Assembly: GCA_914767715.1 (NCBI GenBank)
Contig: OU612073.1
Location: 12,836,001-12,896,000, forward strand
DNA length: 60,000 bases
Source of the DNA: Membranipora membranacea
Taxonomy: Eukaryota > Bryozoa > Gymnolaemata > Cheilostomatida > Membraniporidae
Direction: 5' to 3'
The position numbers and the translations under genes were made by a program. Each line of letters starts with the position of its first letter. Positions within the stretch are counted from its first letter, which is position 1. Below the pieces are notes generated by a model, which searched no databases, had not been told where the DNA came from, and saw only the letters and a program-made list of their open reading frames with translations. This document shows positions 48,352 through 59,986 of this stretch, one piece after another.

Positions 48352-48444
48352 AACTGTATCTAAACTATGTTGGAAAGATCTTAACCTCAGAGGCTGAACT
48401 ATGTCTGCCTAATGTGGCAATCTGTCACGCTAGTATATGTCGGA

Positions 48445-48592
48445 ATGGTGCATTCCAATAGATATTGTAACGATACATAAACTGCCTCTTTTACACATCT
48501 ATGGTGCATTCCGATAGATATTGTAACGATACATAAACTGCCTCTTTTACACATCTATGGTGCATTCCAATAGATATTGCAACGATACATGG
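48445..48592. repeat. 56-bp tandem repeat
   Basis: Units starting ATGGTGCATTCC occur at 48445, 48501 and 48557 and run through AGATATTGTAACGATACAT. The third is partial. The first two are almost identical. Confidence 0.9.
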
Positions 48593-48599
48593 AACCCAT

Positions 48600-49660
48600 T
48601 TGATTCAAACATCTTGCAGATCAATTACAGCGTATAGCATACAACCTTCCACACTACTATAATCTAGTCCATTGGATCTATTATCCTCAGCTTTGTTGCG
48701 TATGCGTTAAAGAGTCAATTGTACTGGATGTAAACAAATAGTTTGTCAGTGAGCACACAACTTCTTATGTAAGAGGAAATTTACTTTTAAGGGTGATAAT
48801 TCATAAATATATATTGTATGAAATGAGTTGGGTGTGTATATACAAATATCTACACATGAAAGAAATGAGTGAAATAAATATTAATGAGTTTGTAAAAAAG
48901 TGCTGAAACAGAACGAGGAAAAATTACAAAAAAAACTGTTGGAGGCAGTTAAATATACAATATTTATTGATCTAATAAGCGTTCCGAGTTCAGATTTAAA
49001 AGGCACGTGAGGTAGAGAGTCTAGTTGTAGCGTGATGATTAGTTGATTTTTACCTGAACATGAGAGAATTTACTTCACAGCACGCCAATGAAGCAAGACT
49101 GATGCAGATAAGTGTGACCAAGCAGGGACTAAAGATATATGCATATTCATAAAGTGACACCTTACAGGGACGGAGTCGTATCTTGAGATTACAACGCCGG
49201 CAAATACAACTGATAATACAACAAATACAAAGTGATGGCAGGCCAGTGCGTGCCAGATCATGAGGATAGATTAATTATAGAACAATGCTTCTTATTAATT
49301 ATGAGTCCATAGGAAACATTGATTTCCAGACATTTCCCCCTTACTATTTGAATGAAATATTGTATATTACCTTAGCCACCAGTCCAGGCTGGTTTCTCAG
49401 GTGGTCTTGTACTCGCTTGTAGACATCCGCCTCAGACGCCTTGAAGAACTGCACAAGGACATCTGAAAAATTACGAAAAAAGTTCATAAATTCATCATAA
49501 TACTGAAACCTCATGAGCTGAAAGGATGAAATAGTATTGGATATAACCATTCTAAATATTGTTCGAAAAGAAGTAGGTGGGATATCAGAAATAACCAGCA
49601 ACAACCGACCTCAGCTCAGACCGAGGAGTTGCTCAGACGAAGGCACCTTAAAAAGATTGT
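48600..49660. other. Interval between hAT and CACTA remnants
   Basis: One exon-like minus-strand stretch at 49371-49463 (DVLVQFFKASEADVYKRVQD and on, between an AG acceptor and GTAATA) has no recognised domain. The rest is non-coding to my reading. Confidence 0.35.
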
Positions 49661-49668
49661 GTTTATAA

Positions 49669-51324
49669 TTATGATGAGTATAACTTTGTACTCCCAAAGG
49701 CAGCCTTTCCCTGGTTGCCCTTCCCCTCCATATTCATCGATGATCTAGCTCGTATCGATATAAGTTTACTCATTACCAGGCTGACTCCCTTTTGGAGGTT
49801 GCAACCCCCAACCGTTAGCAGCTGGAGAAGCTGAAAAGAAAGCAACAATGATTTTCTAAATTTTCCTATACACAAATCCAGCGAGTCACATGGAACCGTA
49901 AACAAACTGCAAAACCGCTGCTTCGGAACTGTTCCCACTGTCAAAGTATTGGCAGATTGATCAACTATGAAACAAACTTCTCCAGATCGAAGCCTGACAA
50001 CACCATTGCGATAATCAGCAGTCAATTTCATACAAATTTCTTTTGTTCCCACAAGCTGATGTCGCTCTGATATTCTCTTTTTTATTTAGGACTAACCGTT
50101 TCATCTGGCCCAAATAATTCTCATAAGGAAATGCGGAGATGGCGTTCAAACTAGTACCGAAGTTTCTGCAATCATCTACAAGGTGGATCAGTGAGTGGAC
50201 ATTGTAGCTTGCAAATGTGTCGCCATACAAATGCTTTGCCTCCTTCACAAAGAAACTAGTAGCTGATGAGAAAAATCCAAGTAGTAGTTTCTAATACGTT
50301 CATCGCTTTCTAAAAGAATGGACAGGCAGGCATCTGAACATGAGGTTGTACCTGTACCTTGTATCTGAGACAGTTGTATTTGGGAAAGGCGGGCTAAGGA
50401 TGTTTTTTCTACTTTCCAAAACTTAACTAGTCGTCGCATTACGCCGAGGCAGACCAAATGCATATAGTCTAGGGGAAATCCAGTTACACACGGAAAGCTG
50501 GTATCTGAGGACAGATGATGACTTTGCCAGCCTCAGGTATGAAGATGGTCATCAGAAGGGTGTCAGTCCATTGAGGCTGGCAAAGTCATCATCTGTCCTC
50601 AGAGTTGCTTTTAAGTCATCGAAACAAACTCTACCAGATTTCCATTTACCTTTAGCACAGCATCTCTCACACCCATCAATGCCATTGTGACCAACAATTG
50701 ATTTGAGAAGGGCACGAGCGGGAGCATCACAGATGACACTACGTAATGTCATAGAATAAGTAGTCTCATCGTGGACAAAGTCTGTAGAGAGTCGAGTGTC
50801 TTCCTCGAGCAAGTCATTCATAAACTCGGCGATATCTGTTGGCTTCCCAGCACCATAATACAAGGCAACAACAACAGGGCTAGAACCATTAACAGACATG
50901 AGAATCGGCCAAAAGCCCTCAGGGCTCGATTTATAGAGCGGCAGTATGAGTACTCCCCACCAAGTTTTTTGGTAACTGCTACAGTCCTTGCTGTGTGCAG
51001 CAGAGCACTCATGTCTCATGGGATCAATGGAAAGATTGCGTTGAGTATTCTTAGAATACCATTCCCTTGGTCACGAGTGACACGCTGCTGTGAGGCCCAC
51101 TCTGCAACTTCATCCCGAATTGCAAGCTGTTGATGCTCACTGAAACCAGACTGGAAGTCATGAAACATTTGTTCAAACCCTTGACTTGATGACTGATCCC
51201 CTAAGAAGTCATCAAAAATCATCAAGATGATTTGAAACAGTTGAAAGTTCAGTAGATGCAAACAATGCAGTGGCAGCTGCATCATGAGATCGCAATGTTT
51301 TAAATTTGTTTCAGCTTTGGTCAC
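49669..51324 (-). pseudogene. EnSpm/CACTA transposase gene (TNP2-like), broken
   Basis: Blocks in order on the minus strand are as follows. 51324-51016: helical region with EVAEWASQQRVTRDQGNGIL, the LAEWA...I.H..LN.LL motif. 51019-50552: LPLYKSSPEGFWPILMSV, YYGAGKPTDIAEF, VICDAPARALLKSIVGHNG and CERCCAKGKW, LRTDDDF; this is the diagnostic CDAPAR..K...GH.G...CERC stretch of EnSpm transposases. 50463-50245: MHLVCLGVMRRLVKFW. 50248-50015: YNVHSLIHLVDDCRNFG and AFPYENYLGQMKRLV. 50052-49669: a C-terminal RLRSGEVCFI segment. Frames shift between blocks and a 32-bp inverted duplication interrupts the sequence at 50504-50603. CACTA ends were not found. Confidence 0.85.
50504..50603. repeat. 32-bp perfect inverted repeat inside the CACTA remnant
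   Basis: 50504-50535 (TCTGAGGACAGATGATGACT then TTGCCAGCCTCA) is the exact reverse complement of 50572-50603, with a 36-bp spacer. The right copy encodes the expected TDDDFASL; the left lies where coding sequence should continue. Confidence 0.9.
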
Positions 51325-51329
51325 TTACC

Positions 51330-54300
51330 ATTATCGTTGGTTGGATCACAATGCTTGATAGCAGGACGCCGGTACAGAGCAACCACAGCAAACAGTTCAA
51401 TCTAGAAACAAAATGAATTAGAATATTATGGCTCAAGAAAGTGTAAAATCACTAGTATGTTAGCTCTACTGAGCAAGCTAATAAAACAACAGTCAGTATG
51501 AAATGTCTCCCCTCATATTGGGCAAAGTCAGGCTGTGAATATTGGACAGGTCTAGATATGTGGTGGGAGATGTCATGGGAAAGACTAGGCAAACTTCAAC
51601 TTGTAGGCACCGAGAGGGTAGCTGCTGCATTGAGTGAGTGAGTGAGTTTGCCAGTGTCAGTTGTGTTATATCCTTCCTATTTTGTGTATGACTTGCTTTA
51701 CCTGGCTATAGAAACTTATAACAGGTGTTTATTACTGTCTTGTAATTGCGGCTAATATTTTAGAACTAAAATATTTACGAGCAACTATAAAAACTTATAG
51801 TGCACAAATATTAATATAAACTACTTGTTTGAGATTATATGAACATATAACTCGATTGGGTATTGACTTTGGTACAGCCTCGATGCAAAAACTATCAACA
51901 AACTCTGATATTCCAGAAATCCTCCTTAGATCGATATTTAGTTTCCGAGATTATATCCGTTTTTAGCCTCGATGCAAAACTATCAACAAACTCCGATATC
52001 CCAGAAATCCTCCTTAGATCGATATTAAATAAACATTGCACAGAAATAAGTATTCTGAATATTTATTTTGGGTGTTTTTATTTGCTTAACTGCTAAACTG
52101 GCAAAACAAACCTTACTCTTCCATAAAATTGTATTAAGCTAATGTAAAGGTTTGTTACACAATGACTCTAAGCATTACTGGAATAAAACAGAATATTGAC
52201 AAGGTAAGAAATAATAGACAATACAAATACAAAACAAGAGTGAGTACTAAGATAAATGTCTGAGCCAGTTAGTATACTTTGTTTAATGTCAAGGGGGATA
52301 ACCACTGTTTATTTGCTCGATACCACAGTTGTAATACAAAACAAACAAAAATTGCAGTCCAAGGCACCCTCAGGTGTATCAATTCTATAGCACCAAGTGA
52401 GTGAATTATATCAGTGTCAGTTCTCTATACAATGTGAGCAAACAAAAAACATACCAGTCTTGTATCAAATTTGTAAGTATTAACAGCAGTATGAGTATAA
52501 CCTATGGTGTTCAAATACAAACAAACAGCCAACTTCTACACAAGTTTTCAGGGGCAACAATATCTAACAATATATAACGTATTAGGGTCCAATGCTATAA
52601 CAGGAGCACAAATCTGTTTCCTGAGAGGGCCTAAGAATTGGAAGGTAACTGAAGTTAATGCCTCAACCACTCAGATTGTGTACAACAACATAGTTCACAA
52701 TGACAATACCCAGCAACAGTGAATGCATTTACCGAGAAGATTTTCTGACTGAACATCGTGGAGACAAGTTCAAAACCAACAAACAATTGTCACCACCAGT
52801 ACTCAGGTCTGATCCTAAAGAAATGTGAGAATGTGAGCATGCCTGACTCTACCAAACTTCGATCTCAAGTTGAAAGGAGAACATAGGATGTAACCATTGA
52901 TTTATGTTCAAATGCATTGTATTCAGTGGGAGGTGAAATCCTCTAAACGACTTGGTATATTCGCACTCTCAGCAACATGCGGAAAATTCTACCGACAAGA
53001 CAGACTTTTAGGAGCATATTAAGTAACAATTATAATACTGCGGATTTTAAGTATGCAGATATTTCTGATTTCTTACCATAGATTGTTACAAATTTGTTCA
53101 ATGGTTTTTTTGAGGACAGTGAATGTAAGAACGGGTGCAGCATACCAACAGCCTTGAGTCTCTGTCAGAGATGGATTCAAACAATAAATTAAAGACTGGC
53201 GGCCGGAAAGTGATCTATTGAGCAATGAGGGCTGGCAGCAATACCACTTTGACTTGCGGTGATTTCAACGTGAAGTAAAGCAAAGAAAGACGAACTAATG
53301 TGCTTATCAAATGCATCGAAAACCTGTATTGATATAATGCATTCTTCATCAAGGTAAAAATCCAGTCAATGACTAATTGGAAGGTGAATACCAACAATAA
53401 TATGACCTGTGTAAACAAGAAGGAAAGCAAAAAAAAAAGGTATTTCCTGCTGTGAAAACCAGTATTGATAAATACATTCAAGGTACAAATCCTCTTCATT
53501 GACTAAATGGAAAGTAGATATTGGTACAAGCCTGTATCAAATGAATATATACTGCAGTAAACCACGTACCTGCAATATGACCTATGGGCATGCAACAAAG
53601 GACATCAAGAATATAAAATTTTTTGTACTTGGTCATCTTGTTAAATTTGGTGCTTCTTAGTCTTGGACTTTGGCAATGATCTATGACCGGAATAGTTATT
53701 TTAAGCCTTTTTGCGTGGTTCCTCCTCCTTCGCTGTATCACTGAAAGAATGATGAAACTCAAGATTAAGGAGCGGAAATATAATCGCATAACTGGATCTC
53801 AACTCAAGTTAACAGCAGGAGGTAGAACATCCTTTGAACAAATCTGTTGGAGGAATATGTTATTTGTATTATAAGCAAGTAGATATATAAACACGGGGGG
53901 AGGAAGGGGGGTTATGGCTTTCTTGTAATGGATGTCAACTGCTTAGACCTATGACATCACCCTACACATATTTTACAAGCTGACTCTTCTTTAAATAAAA
54001 CATAGATGCTGAAATAGATATAACACTACAGAAATAACCTATAGTTACCCTAGAGGAGTAATATTTGGCTTAGTTTAGCTAGTTTATGGGTGACTTAATG
54101 TTAGCTAGCACTAACTTTTGGCAAGCTGAGGTGAGAGTCTAAATGAAGTAAGGCTTGAATGTCACCTGTCTTAGGTGTGTGTGAAATGGCTCCTCCAGCA
54201 AACTATTAACTCCTCTAGAGTTTTCAAGGTTTTGAACTATCCTTCACCTTTCATAAGTCTTCCTGGAATAGTATTAGCTTGAGCCGCTTGGTACAAGCCA

Positions 54301-54530
54301 GCTGAAAAAAAACCGAATCGAGCATCTGTAATTCATGAACACTGAACAGTAAAGAGTGACCAAGCTTATGCCTTGTTTCCGTTGTCATCATCACTACTAG
54401 ATGTATCTTCATTCTAAAAACATTAACACTACTAATAATGCTAACAGCAGTGTTACGCCTTGCTAGTAGTAACAGCAATCCAATCTCACTCGCATTAAAA
54501 GGCTGATGAGTAACTGGCATGCTTTAAATG
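51330..54530. other. Gene-free interval
   Basis: A 62-63-bp direct repeat lies at 51876-51938 and 51965-52026. No domain or exon chain was recognised elsewhere. Confidence 0.4.
51876..52026. repeat. Tandem duplication of about 89 bp
   Basis: AGCCTCGATGCAAAA..CTATCAACAAACTC..CCTCCTTAGATCGATATT occurs twice, offset by 89 bp, with four or so differences. Confidence 0.9.
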
Positions 54531-54543
54531 TAGTGATTTGGAC

Positions 54544-54668
54544 CACAGTCCTTCTGTAGTTGGTGCAAGTCCAGTGGTCGAGTGCCCCAGTGGTCGAGGC
54601 CTTTTCTCTCTCAGACCTTGACCACTGGGGCACTCGACCACTGGACTTGCACCAACTACAGAAGGCCT
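54544..54668. mobile_element. 125-bp hairpin MITE with 11-bp target duplication
   Basis: Arms 54550-54595 and about 54618-54666 (CCTTCTGTAGTTGGTGCAAG then TCCAGTGGTCGAGTGCC) are essentially perfect inverses. GTGATTTGGAC is present on both sides (54533-54543 and 54669-54679), a plausible 9-11-bp target duplication. That length suggests a Mutator-like mover. Confidence 0.85.
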
Positions 54669-54957
54669 GTGATTTGGACTGGAGTAAGCTGTAATAGCGA
54701 AGTTACTCCTTGCTGAAAGTAAGGTCAACAATTACATAGACCTATTTTTTTTACATAAACCCAATGTTTTTAAATTATTGATTTTCTAATAATATTGATA
54801 ACCTACCATCACATTGAAACACCTGGGAAGAGGATAGGCTACTAGTACTGGAAGAGACACTAGTATGTTCATGAAATAAACAAATAAATGTACTTGTAGT
54901 AAACAAAAACACTCACATTTTTCCTGGTGTGGGCTTTCTGTGCAGCTACTAGTTTTG

Positions 54958-55522
54958 CGGTAACTGTAAATTGCTGAACAGGCTGAACGGACTGAACAGC
55001 TGAACAGAATTTCTCAGACTAAAATTATTATTTTTTATCATTTCTCTGGCTTGCGATCACTTGTCAGACACATTCCTCCTAACCAAATGATTTGATGAGT
55101 CATTAAGTTCCTGTTGGCACCTAATATAACCAATTTAGGGCAAGCAAATGAAGCAATCAATGTGCCAATTCTGACAAAATCTGATGGTGCTCTGGAAATT
55201 GGATACCAGAAACATTATCCAGCTCAACCTTCCATCTAGCCAGTCTTAACAAGCTTTGTTTATAGGGGGGGGGGGGGGGCTATTTTCCATCCATTCACTA
55301 GTCGTGACGTCGTGTAACGCCAAAAGATTTGCTGTGCATAAAATTGAAAGAAACCAAGGTGAATGCAAACTTAAAATAAATAATTTAATGAGAAGAATAT
55401 TAAGAATTTTCCATGCTTATGCAAAATTAGCCAATCATGTAAAGAATCAAACAAATAGTAGTCTGAGAAATTCTGTTCAGCTGTTCAGTCTGTTCAGCCT
55501 GTTCAGCAATTTACAGTTACCC
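54958..55522. mobile_element. 565-bp TIR MITE with 9-bp target duplication
   Basis: Inverted arms of about 64 bp (GGTAACTGTAAATTGCTGAA then CAGGCTGAACNGACTGAACAG; 54959-55022 and 55458-55521) are nearly identical and contain an internal CTGAACA repeat. CTAGTTTTG flanks both ends (54949-54957 and 55523-55531). A 9-bp duplication fits Mutator-like elements. The interior has a G-run at 55266-55278 and no transposase. Confidence 0.85.
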
Positions 55523-55534
55523 CTAGTTTTGTTA

Positions 55535-56510
55535 TGCAAATCTCAGATAGCAGATTTTGTGAGCATAGAAAGAATATTCATTTCTATTGTCATCATTCTC
55601 CATTCGATCACAATATATATCCCATGATCATATGCATTATGATGGTGTGGTGGATTTTCTACCACAGCTGGACATTTAAAATTTATTTTACATGTTTTTT
55701 AATTATTACTAGTTGTCTGCCCATGTCATCATTTTAGTAACTTTTCTTATTTTAACCAGTTTAAACCTGTTTTAACTATTACAAGCCATCTATGGAATTT
55801 TCCATGGAAAATTTCCACATGTAGTATCGCATGACCTACTATGCATTTATAGCCAAACAACAGTGGAATAAGTTTCAGTTAGTATCCAGCAGCTGAAGTA
55901 ACAAGACCTTGATATTTTAACTAGTCTACAGATCACCAATAAAGTGCCTTACAACTTAACCAACTGAAGTAAGTTTCTTGAGTTCTGCCTGCTGGCAGAC
56001 CTCCCTGCCTTGACATAATGTTGCCTTGTTTGTACTCTGTCGATAGACTGTAGCCTCCCTTGGGTAGTAGGTACAGGCCAAGTGAAAACCCCCATTGTAC
56101 CACTGCATCCATTGACCTGATTGCCAGTCCAGTTCCCGTTCAGTTCAGTTCAATCCAGTCCAGTCCAGCTTCAGTCCAGCCCAGTCAAGTTTTCTCGCAA
56201 AGATAGTTGTAAACCCAGAGCCATTACCTTCCCCCCTATGTGGTTATTTATTTTTTCTATACCCCTTCCCTCCCATTGATTATATTGTCCAACCCTCTTC
56301 TCCTGGCCCATTTGCTTCCTTTTATCTCACCCGACGAATAAGTAGTAATAAAAGTTTGTCCCTATTCCTTCCCTCCCCAATTTATTTTGCCTGATAAATA
56401 TGTTAATAGTTTGTCCATATCCCTTCCCTCCAAAATTAATCTTGCCAGATAAATAAGCCTACTATCTTTGTCCACATATCCCCCCCCCCCAAAGTCAGGT
56501 CAATTATATT
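55535..56510. other. Gene-free interval with CAGTTCAG/CCAGTC repeats
   Basis: Short CCAGTCCAGTT-type repeats at about 56120-56190, then pyrimidine-rich CCTTCCCTCC repeats to 56470. No gene recognised. Confidence 0.45.
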
Positions 56511-56518
56511 CCCAGCCC

Positions 56519-56672
56519 AGATAGAGTCGTCGTACTCGTTACCCCCCCTCAGATAGAGTCGTCGTACTCGTTACCCCCCTCATTTAGAGTCGTCGTACTC
56601 GTCACCCCCCCCCCCTCAGTTAGAGTCGTCGTACTCGGTATATTTCCAGGCAGATAGAGTCGGCGTACTCGT
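56519..56672. repeat. 31-36-bp tandem array
   Basis: Five units of AGATAGAGTCGTCGTACTCG followed by TTACCCCCCTC or variants. The C-run length varies between units. Confidence 0.9.
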
Positions 56673-57131
56673 TTTAGAGGGTTGGTGACTCAGTATAAAT
56701 AGGCAATGGGCGTGGTTGCAGTGGCGGGTATCGCCGCCTTAGGGTAACCCCCTTAAAATCCTCTACAATGGTAGCTAATCTCTCTGATCCAGAGTAATTG
56801 TCTAGCAAAACCCAATCCTCAGCTTTGCTCAGAGCATTGTCCAGTTGCTGTTGTGACAATTTAATCTGTGGATTTTATCATATGCTCTGTGTTGTGGGAA
56901 TTCCCAGCAAACACAAAATGTTATGAAAATCTTCTGATAACATTATCATAACAGTAGTGGTCCTCGTGATAACGTCGTGCCACGACATCAAAATAGCAAA
57001 ATGTGTAGACACAATTTTATTGCCGTGATAATAGTTTCGAACGATGTTTTGCAAAATGTTTTCATAACAATTTCACGATAAAATTTTTTATCATTGAAAC
57101 CCAGTATCGTGGCGATTCCCTGAGCGCACTT

Positions 57132-57290
57132 TGCCCGATATTTGAAGAAACCATCTACATAATGTCTTTATAACAATCCAATCCGTCATCGTCGAACTCT
57201 ACTAAAAGCATGTTTTTGCCCGATATTTGGAGAAACCATTTATATAACGTCATCATAACAATCCAATTCGTCAGTGCTGAATCCATTAAA
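57132..57290. repeat. Tandem duplication of about 77 bp
   Basis: TTGCCCGATATTTG.AGAAACCAT..ATAACAATCCAAT.CGTCA occurs at about 57132 and 57209 with scattered differences. Confidence 0.75.
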
Positions 57291-57713
57291 ATTTCCAAAT
57301 TTAAATGACTTGACGATTTGCACTGCACAGCAATGACAGTAAGACAACAGCCATTGCTTCAGCACTACAACTTTCAAAGCTCTGTTTACCTCACAAGTCT
57401 ATCAAATCCTCATATTCGTCGTTTGATAAGCAAAGAGTGTAGTGATGTTCCAAGTTGTTTTATTCATTGCAAAATAATGTTCAATGATGATTATATACGT
57501 GTAATCAACAATTTTGTTTATCAAAAGTAAAAAATGAACATTAATGGTGGAGAAAAATTTTATGCTGCAGTCATCGCTGTCCCCATTCAGAGTAAGCTCT
57601 GTGATTTTCTAAAAGAAGAGAATAACAACACATTCTTATTACAGTTGTTTTCCTACAATGCATTTGGTTCAACTCCACCGATACAATGCTTCTTTCAAGA
57701 CTCCTTTGTATTT

Positions 57714-57976
57714 TAAGGAGTTGTCCGCTCTTGTACAGTGGGTTAAAATTGCAAGTGTTGTCTCCGTCCGAGGACTGAGAAATATCAGTGCCTTAAGGGC
57801 GCGGCCGCCGTATTCGGCGCCAAGTTGCTCTCAGTTTGCAGGCAGGTCGGAGCACACCTGGGGCGTCATATGAGCCCAGTAGTCAGTAGACTGCAGCGGG
57901 ATTCGAACCCAGGACCTCCAACGCTTGCGCGCTAAAGGGCAGGCGCTCTAACCAACTGAGCTACCTCCTACTCCTT
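57714..57976 (-). mobile_element. tRNA-derived SINE
   Basis: On the minus strand a head reads GTAGGAGGTAGCTCAGTTGG (A box), TTAGAGC, then GGTTCGAATCC (B box, about 57898-57908), followed by a body of about 190 bp ending near CTTAAAATAC. TTAAGG occurs at both borders as a short possible target duplication. The head is shared in part with 5450-5512 and with the arms of the 10.8-14.9-kb foldback element. Confidence 0.7.
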
Positions 57977-58403
57977 AAGGTTTGAGCTCCTACAGAGGTC
58001 TGAGCTCAAAGCTCAAAATAGTTATATGATTCGTTGGATTGAATGGTAATAGAGTCAGATAGTAAACTCAAAGTAGGGCTCCTAAAATAAAAATTTATCA
58101 TTCATTGAGCATCGGCTTAGCAATGACCTTTGTTATTTGCTCGCTACTTTCAGTTCTAACAAGCTGCATACATATTTATAACTTGTTTAGAGAAACTAGG
58201 CTAAGACTTACTTGAAAGACCTTACACAATCTTAAGTCTTTCAATGAAACTTGACTACCTGGAGCTTGAACTGCAATTAACCTAAAAGTGCCAGTCTGTG
58301 TGCAATTCATTGTACTGAGCCAGATAGTATGTCTTGACAAGCTTTGTCGGCGCCCCCTCCCCACCCAACAAAGGTTGTCATGACAGGCCATTTGCCACTC
58401 AAC

Positions 58404-59986
58404 TTACATTTTGTTTCCAACACTGAAGTTGATGCCGCCCTTCTGATTAGGTGCGGCTCTACAGAGATCCCCCATCTTCTCTATCACCGCAGTGTCATTG
58501 TATCCCAGTGCCCTCACAGCTCCTTTGAAAGATAAACATATCAATTACTAGAAGGCAGCGCAGGCAGTCAAACAAAACTGGGGTAAAACATAGTGAACAT
58601 AAGAAACTTAAGCAAAGCACAATATACAGATAAGGCACTTGAGTTTTGACCATTGTTTATTGGCAATGTTGTTCTCATTTGGTCTGCAGTCCAGGTTTTA
58701 TTTACTACTTGATCAACTTTAATTGGGTTTTGAGTTTGAAAATTGCATGAGATTGAGCAGCTTTCCACAATCACGTTCGAGTTGTTATTTGTTAAAGAAA
58801 TCATTTACCCTATAGGAGTTTAATTTAGCTATAGAGTTTAATTTCGCTATCTGGACCTGGAACTAAATTCGCTAGTAGGCTTACTAGTGAAAATTTAAAA
58901 AAAATGTCCAAGCTGGGATTCAAACCCAGGGCATAATTCTCCATCTGATTGCAAGGCAGACACTTAGACCAATACCACGCTAGCTTGCATGCTTGGGAAG
59001 GTGTATTCCTGTATAATTGTACATTGTTTATGCAACTATGGTGAGTGAGTTTAATTTAAGATACACTAAATTTCGCAACCTAGGAATCAACCGAAATGCG
59101 AATCCTAAATGCCGCGAAAACTAAACTCCTATAGGGTAGATTAAAATTAATATCAGTTGATCTCGAAAAGCTCAAACTCAAGGTATGATTGATGATAACA
59201 CCGTTGCTACTACACATCCCAATGGTGTAATGGCACCCTAGAATAAATGCATCACTGCTCTGCCCTCTGCTGGTAAAAAGCGTTATCTCATATTTTGATA
59301 ATTTCAACTCAATTAAACTAATCCCTTATTTAAATGAAAACTAATTATCCAACAATGTTCTTCTTTTGGAAATTAAATAAAGGATTAGTGACTTGACATA
59401 ATGGGATAATGTAAACTAATTAATAATTGTTTACTCTCAAGGAAATTTAATCTAAAGTTGGATACCTCTGAATTATTAAAATATGAGATAACGCTTTTTA
59501 CCAGCAAAATACATTAAATACTCCATTTAATGTCCTGTCTAGATTTATCATTAAATTTTTGAAGTACAGTGAGAACCACTACCCCTGCCTGCTCATAAAT
59601 ATCATGTGCTTCTACCCTTAAAAGCTCACAGAGTAAATATTGAATAACAATTGTCTATGTTGCCCATCACATGAGGGTTCATACTAAATGCCTTACACAA
59701 GTAGTTGTCTTCCAAAACCTCATGGGCAGGTAACTTCCGCTAATAATTCTGAAATCACTCATTGAATCAACAAAGGTGTGTAAATTACGCTTAAGGCAGC
59801 ATTTTGTCATCAAAGCCTTTACTTACTCTCTATCGTCTTGAAGACTCTTGTGCCTGCAAGGCACTGTTTTGTCTTTGTGCCCTGCAGCGTGAAATGCTGC
59901 CAAACATGGTTTGAAGCCACTCTCCTCATTGTGATGAAAACAGCCTCGGTGAGGCTCCTTCCTCCGATTGTCTCACAGAATTTTTG
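58404..59986 (-). CDS. DUF4806-like protein, two visible exons (partial)
   Basis: Minus-strand exon 59827-59986 (acceptor TTCTTGCAG, donor GTAAGT) encodes QKFCETIGGRSLTEAVFITM, then RRVASNHVWQHFTLQGTKTK and CLAGTRVFKTIE. Exon 58522 down to 58404 joins in phase and encodes AVRALGYNDTAVIEKMGDLC, then RAAPNQKGGINF and VGNKM, followed by a stop; a GTAAGT overlaps the stop and could be a donor instead. The pattern (exposed N-H-x-W..GT..K..F, then A(V)..........I......L..AP..KGG) matches the C-terminal DUF4806 domain, common in cnidarian and other invertebrate proteins and often associated with transposon-derived genes. The function is unknown. The 5' part lies beyond the window. The intron contains the second tRNA-bearing TIR element. 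Confidence 0.6.
58808..59136. mobile_element. TA-flanked TIR element with tRNA-like core, copy 2
   Basis: 329-bp relative of 9710-10057 with the same CCCTATAGGAGTTTA ends and TA flanks (58806-58807 and 59137-59138). The minus-strand core keeps the T arm (CTGGG-TTTGAAT-CCCAG), but the A box is more degenerate and the body carries small deletions. Confidence 0.8.

Noticed and set aside
55256-55627. 123-residue plus-strand frame
   Set aside because: It spans the interior and right arm of a TIR MITE and begins in a poly-G run; not protein-like.
57895-57970. Functional tRNA gene
   Set aside because: A and B boxes are good, but the anticodon region is over-long and the sequence continues into a SINE body.
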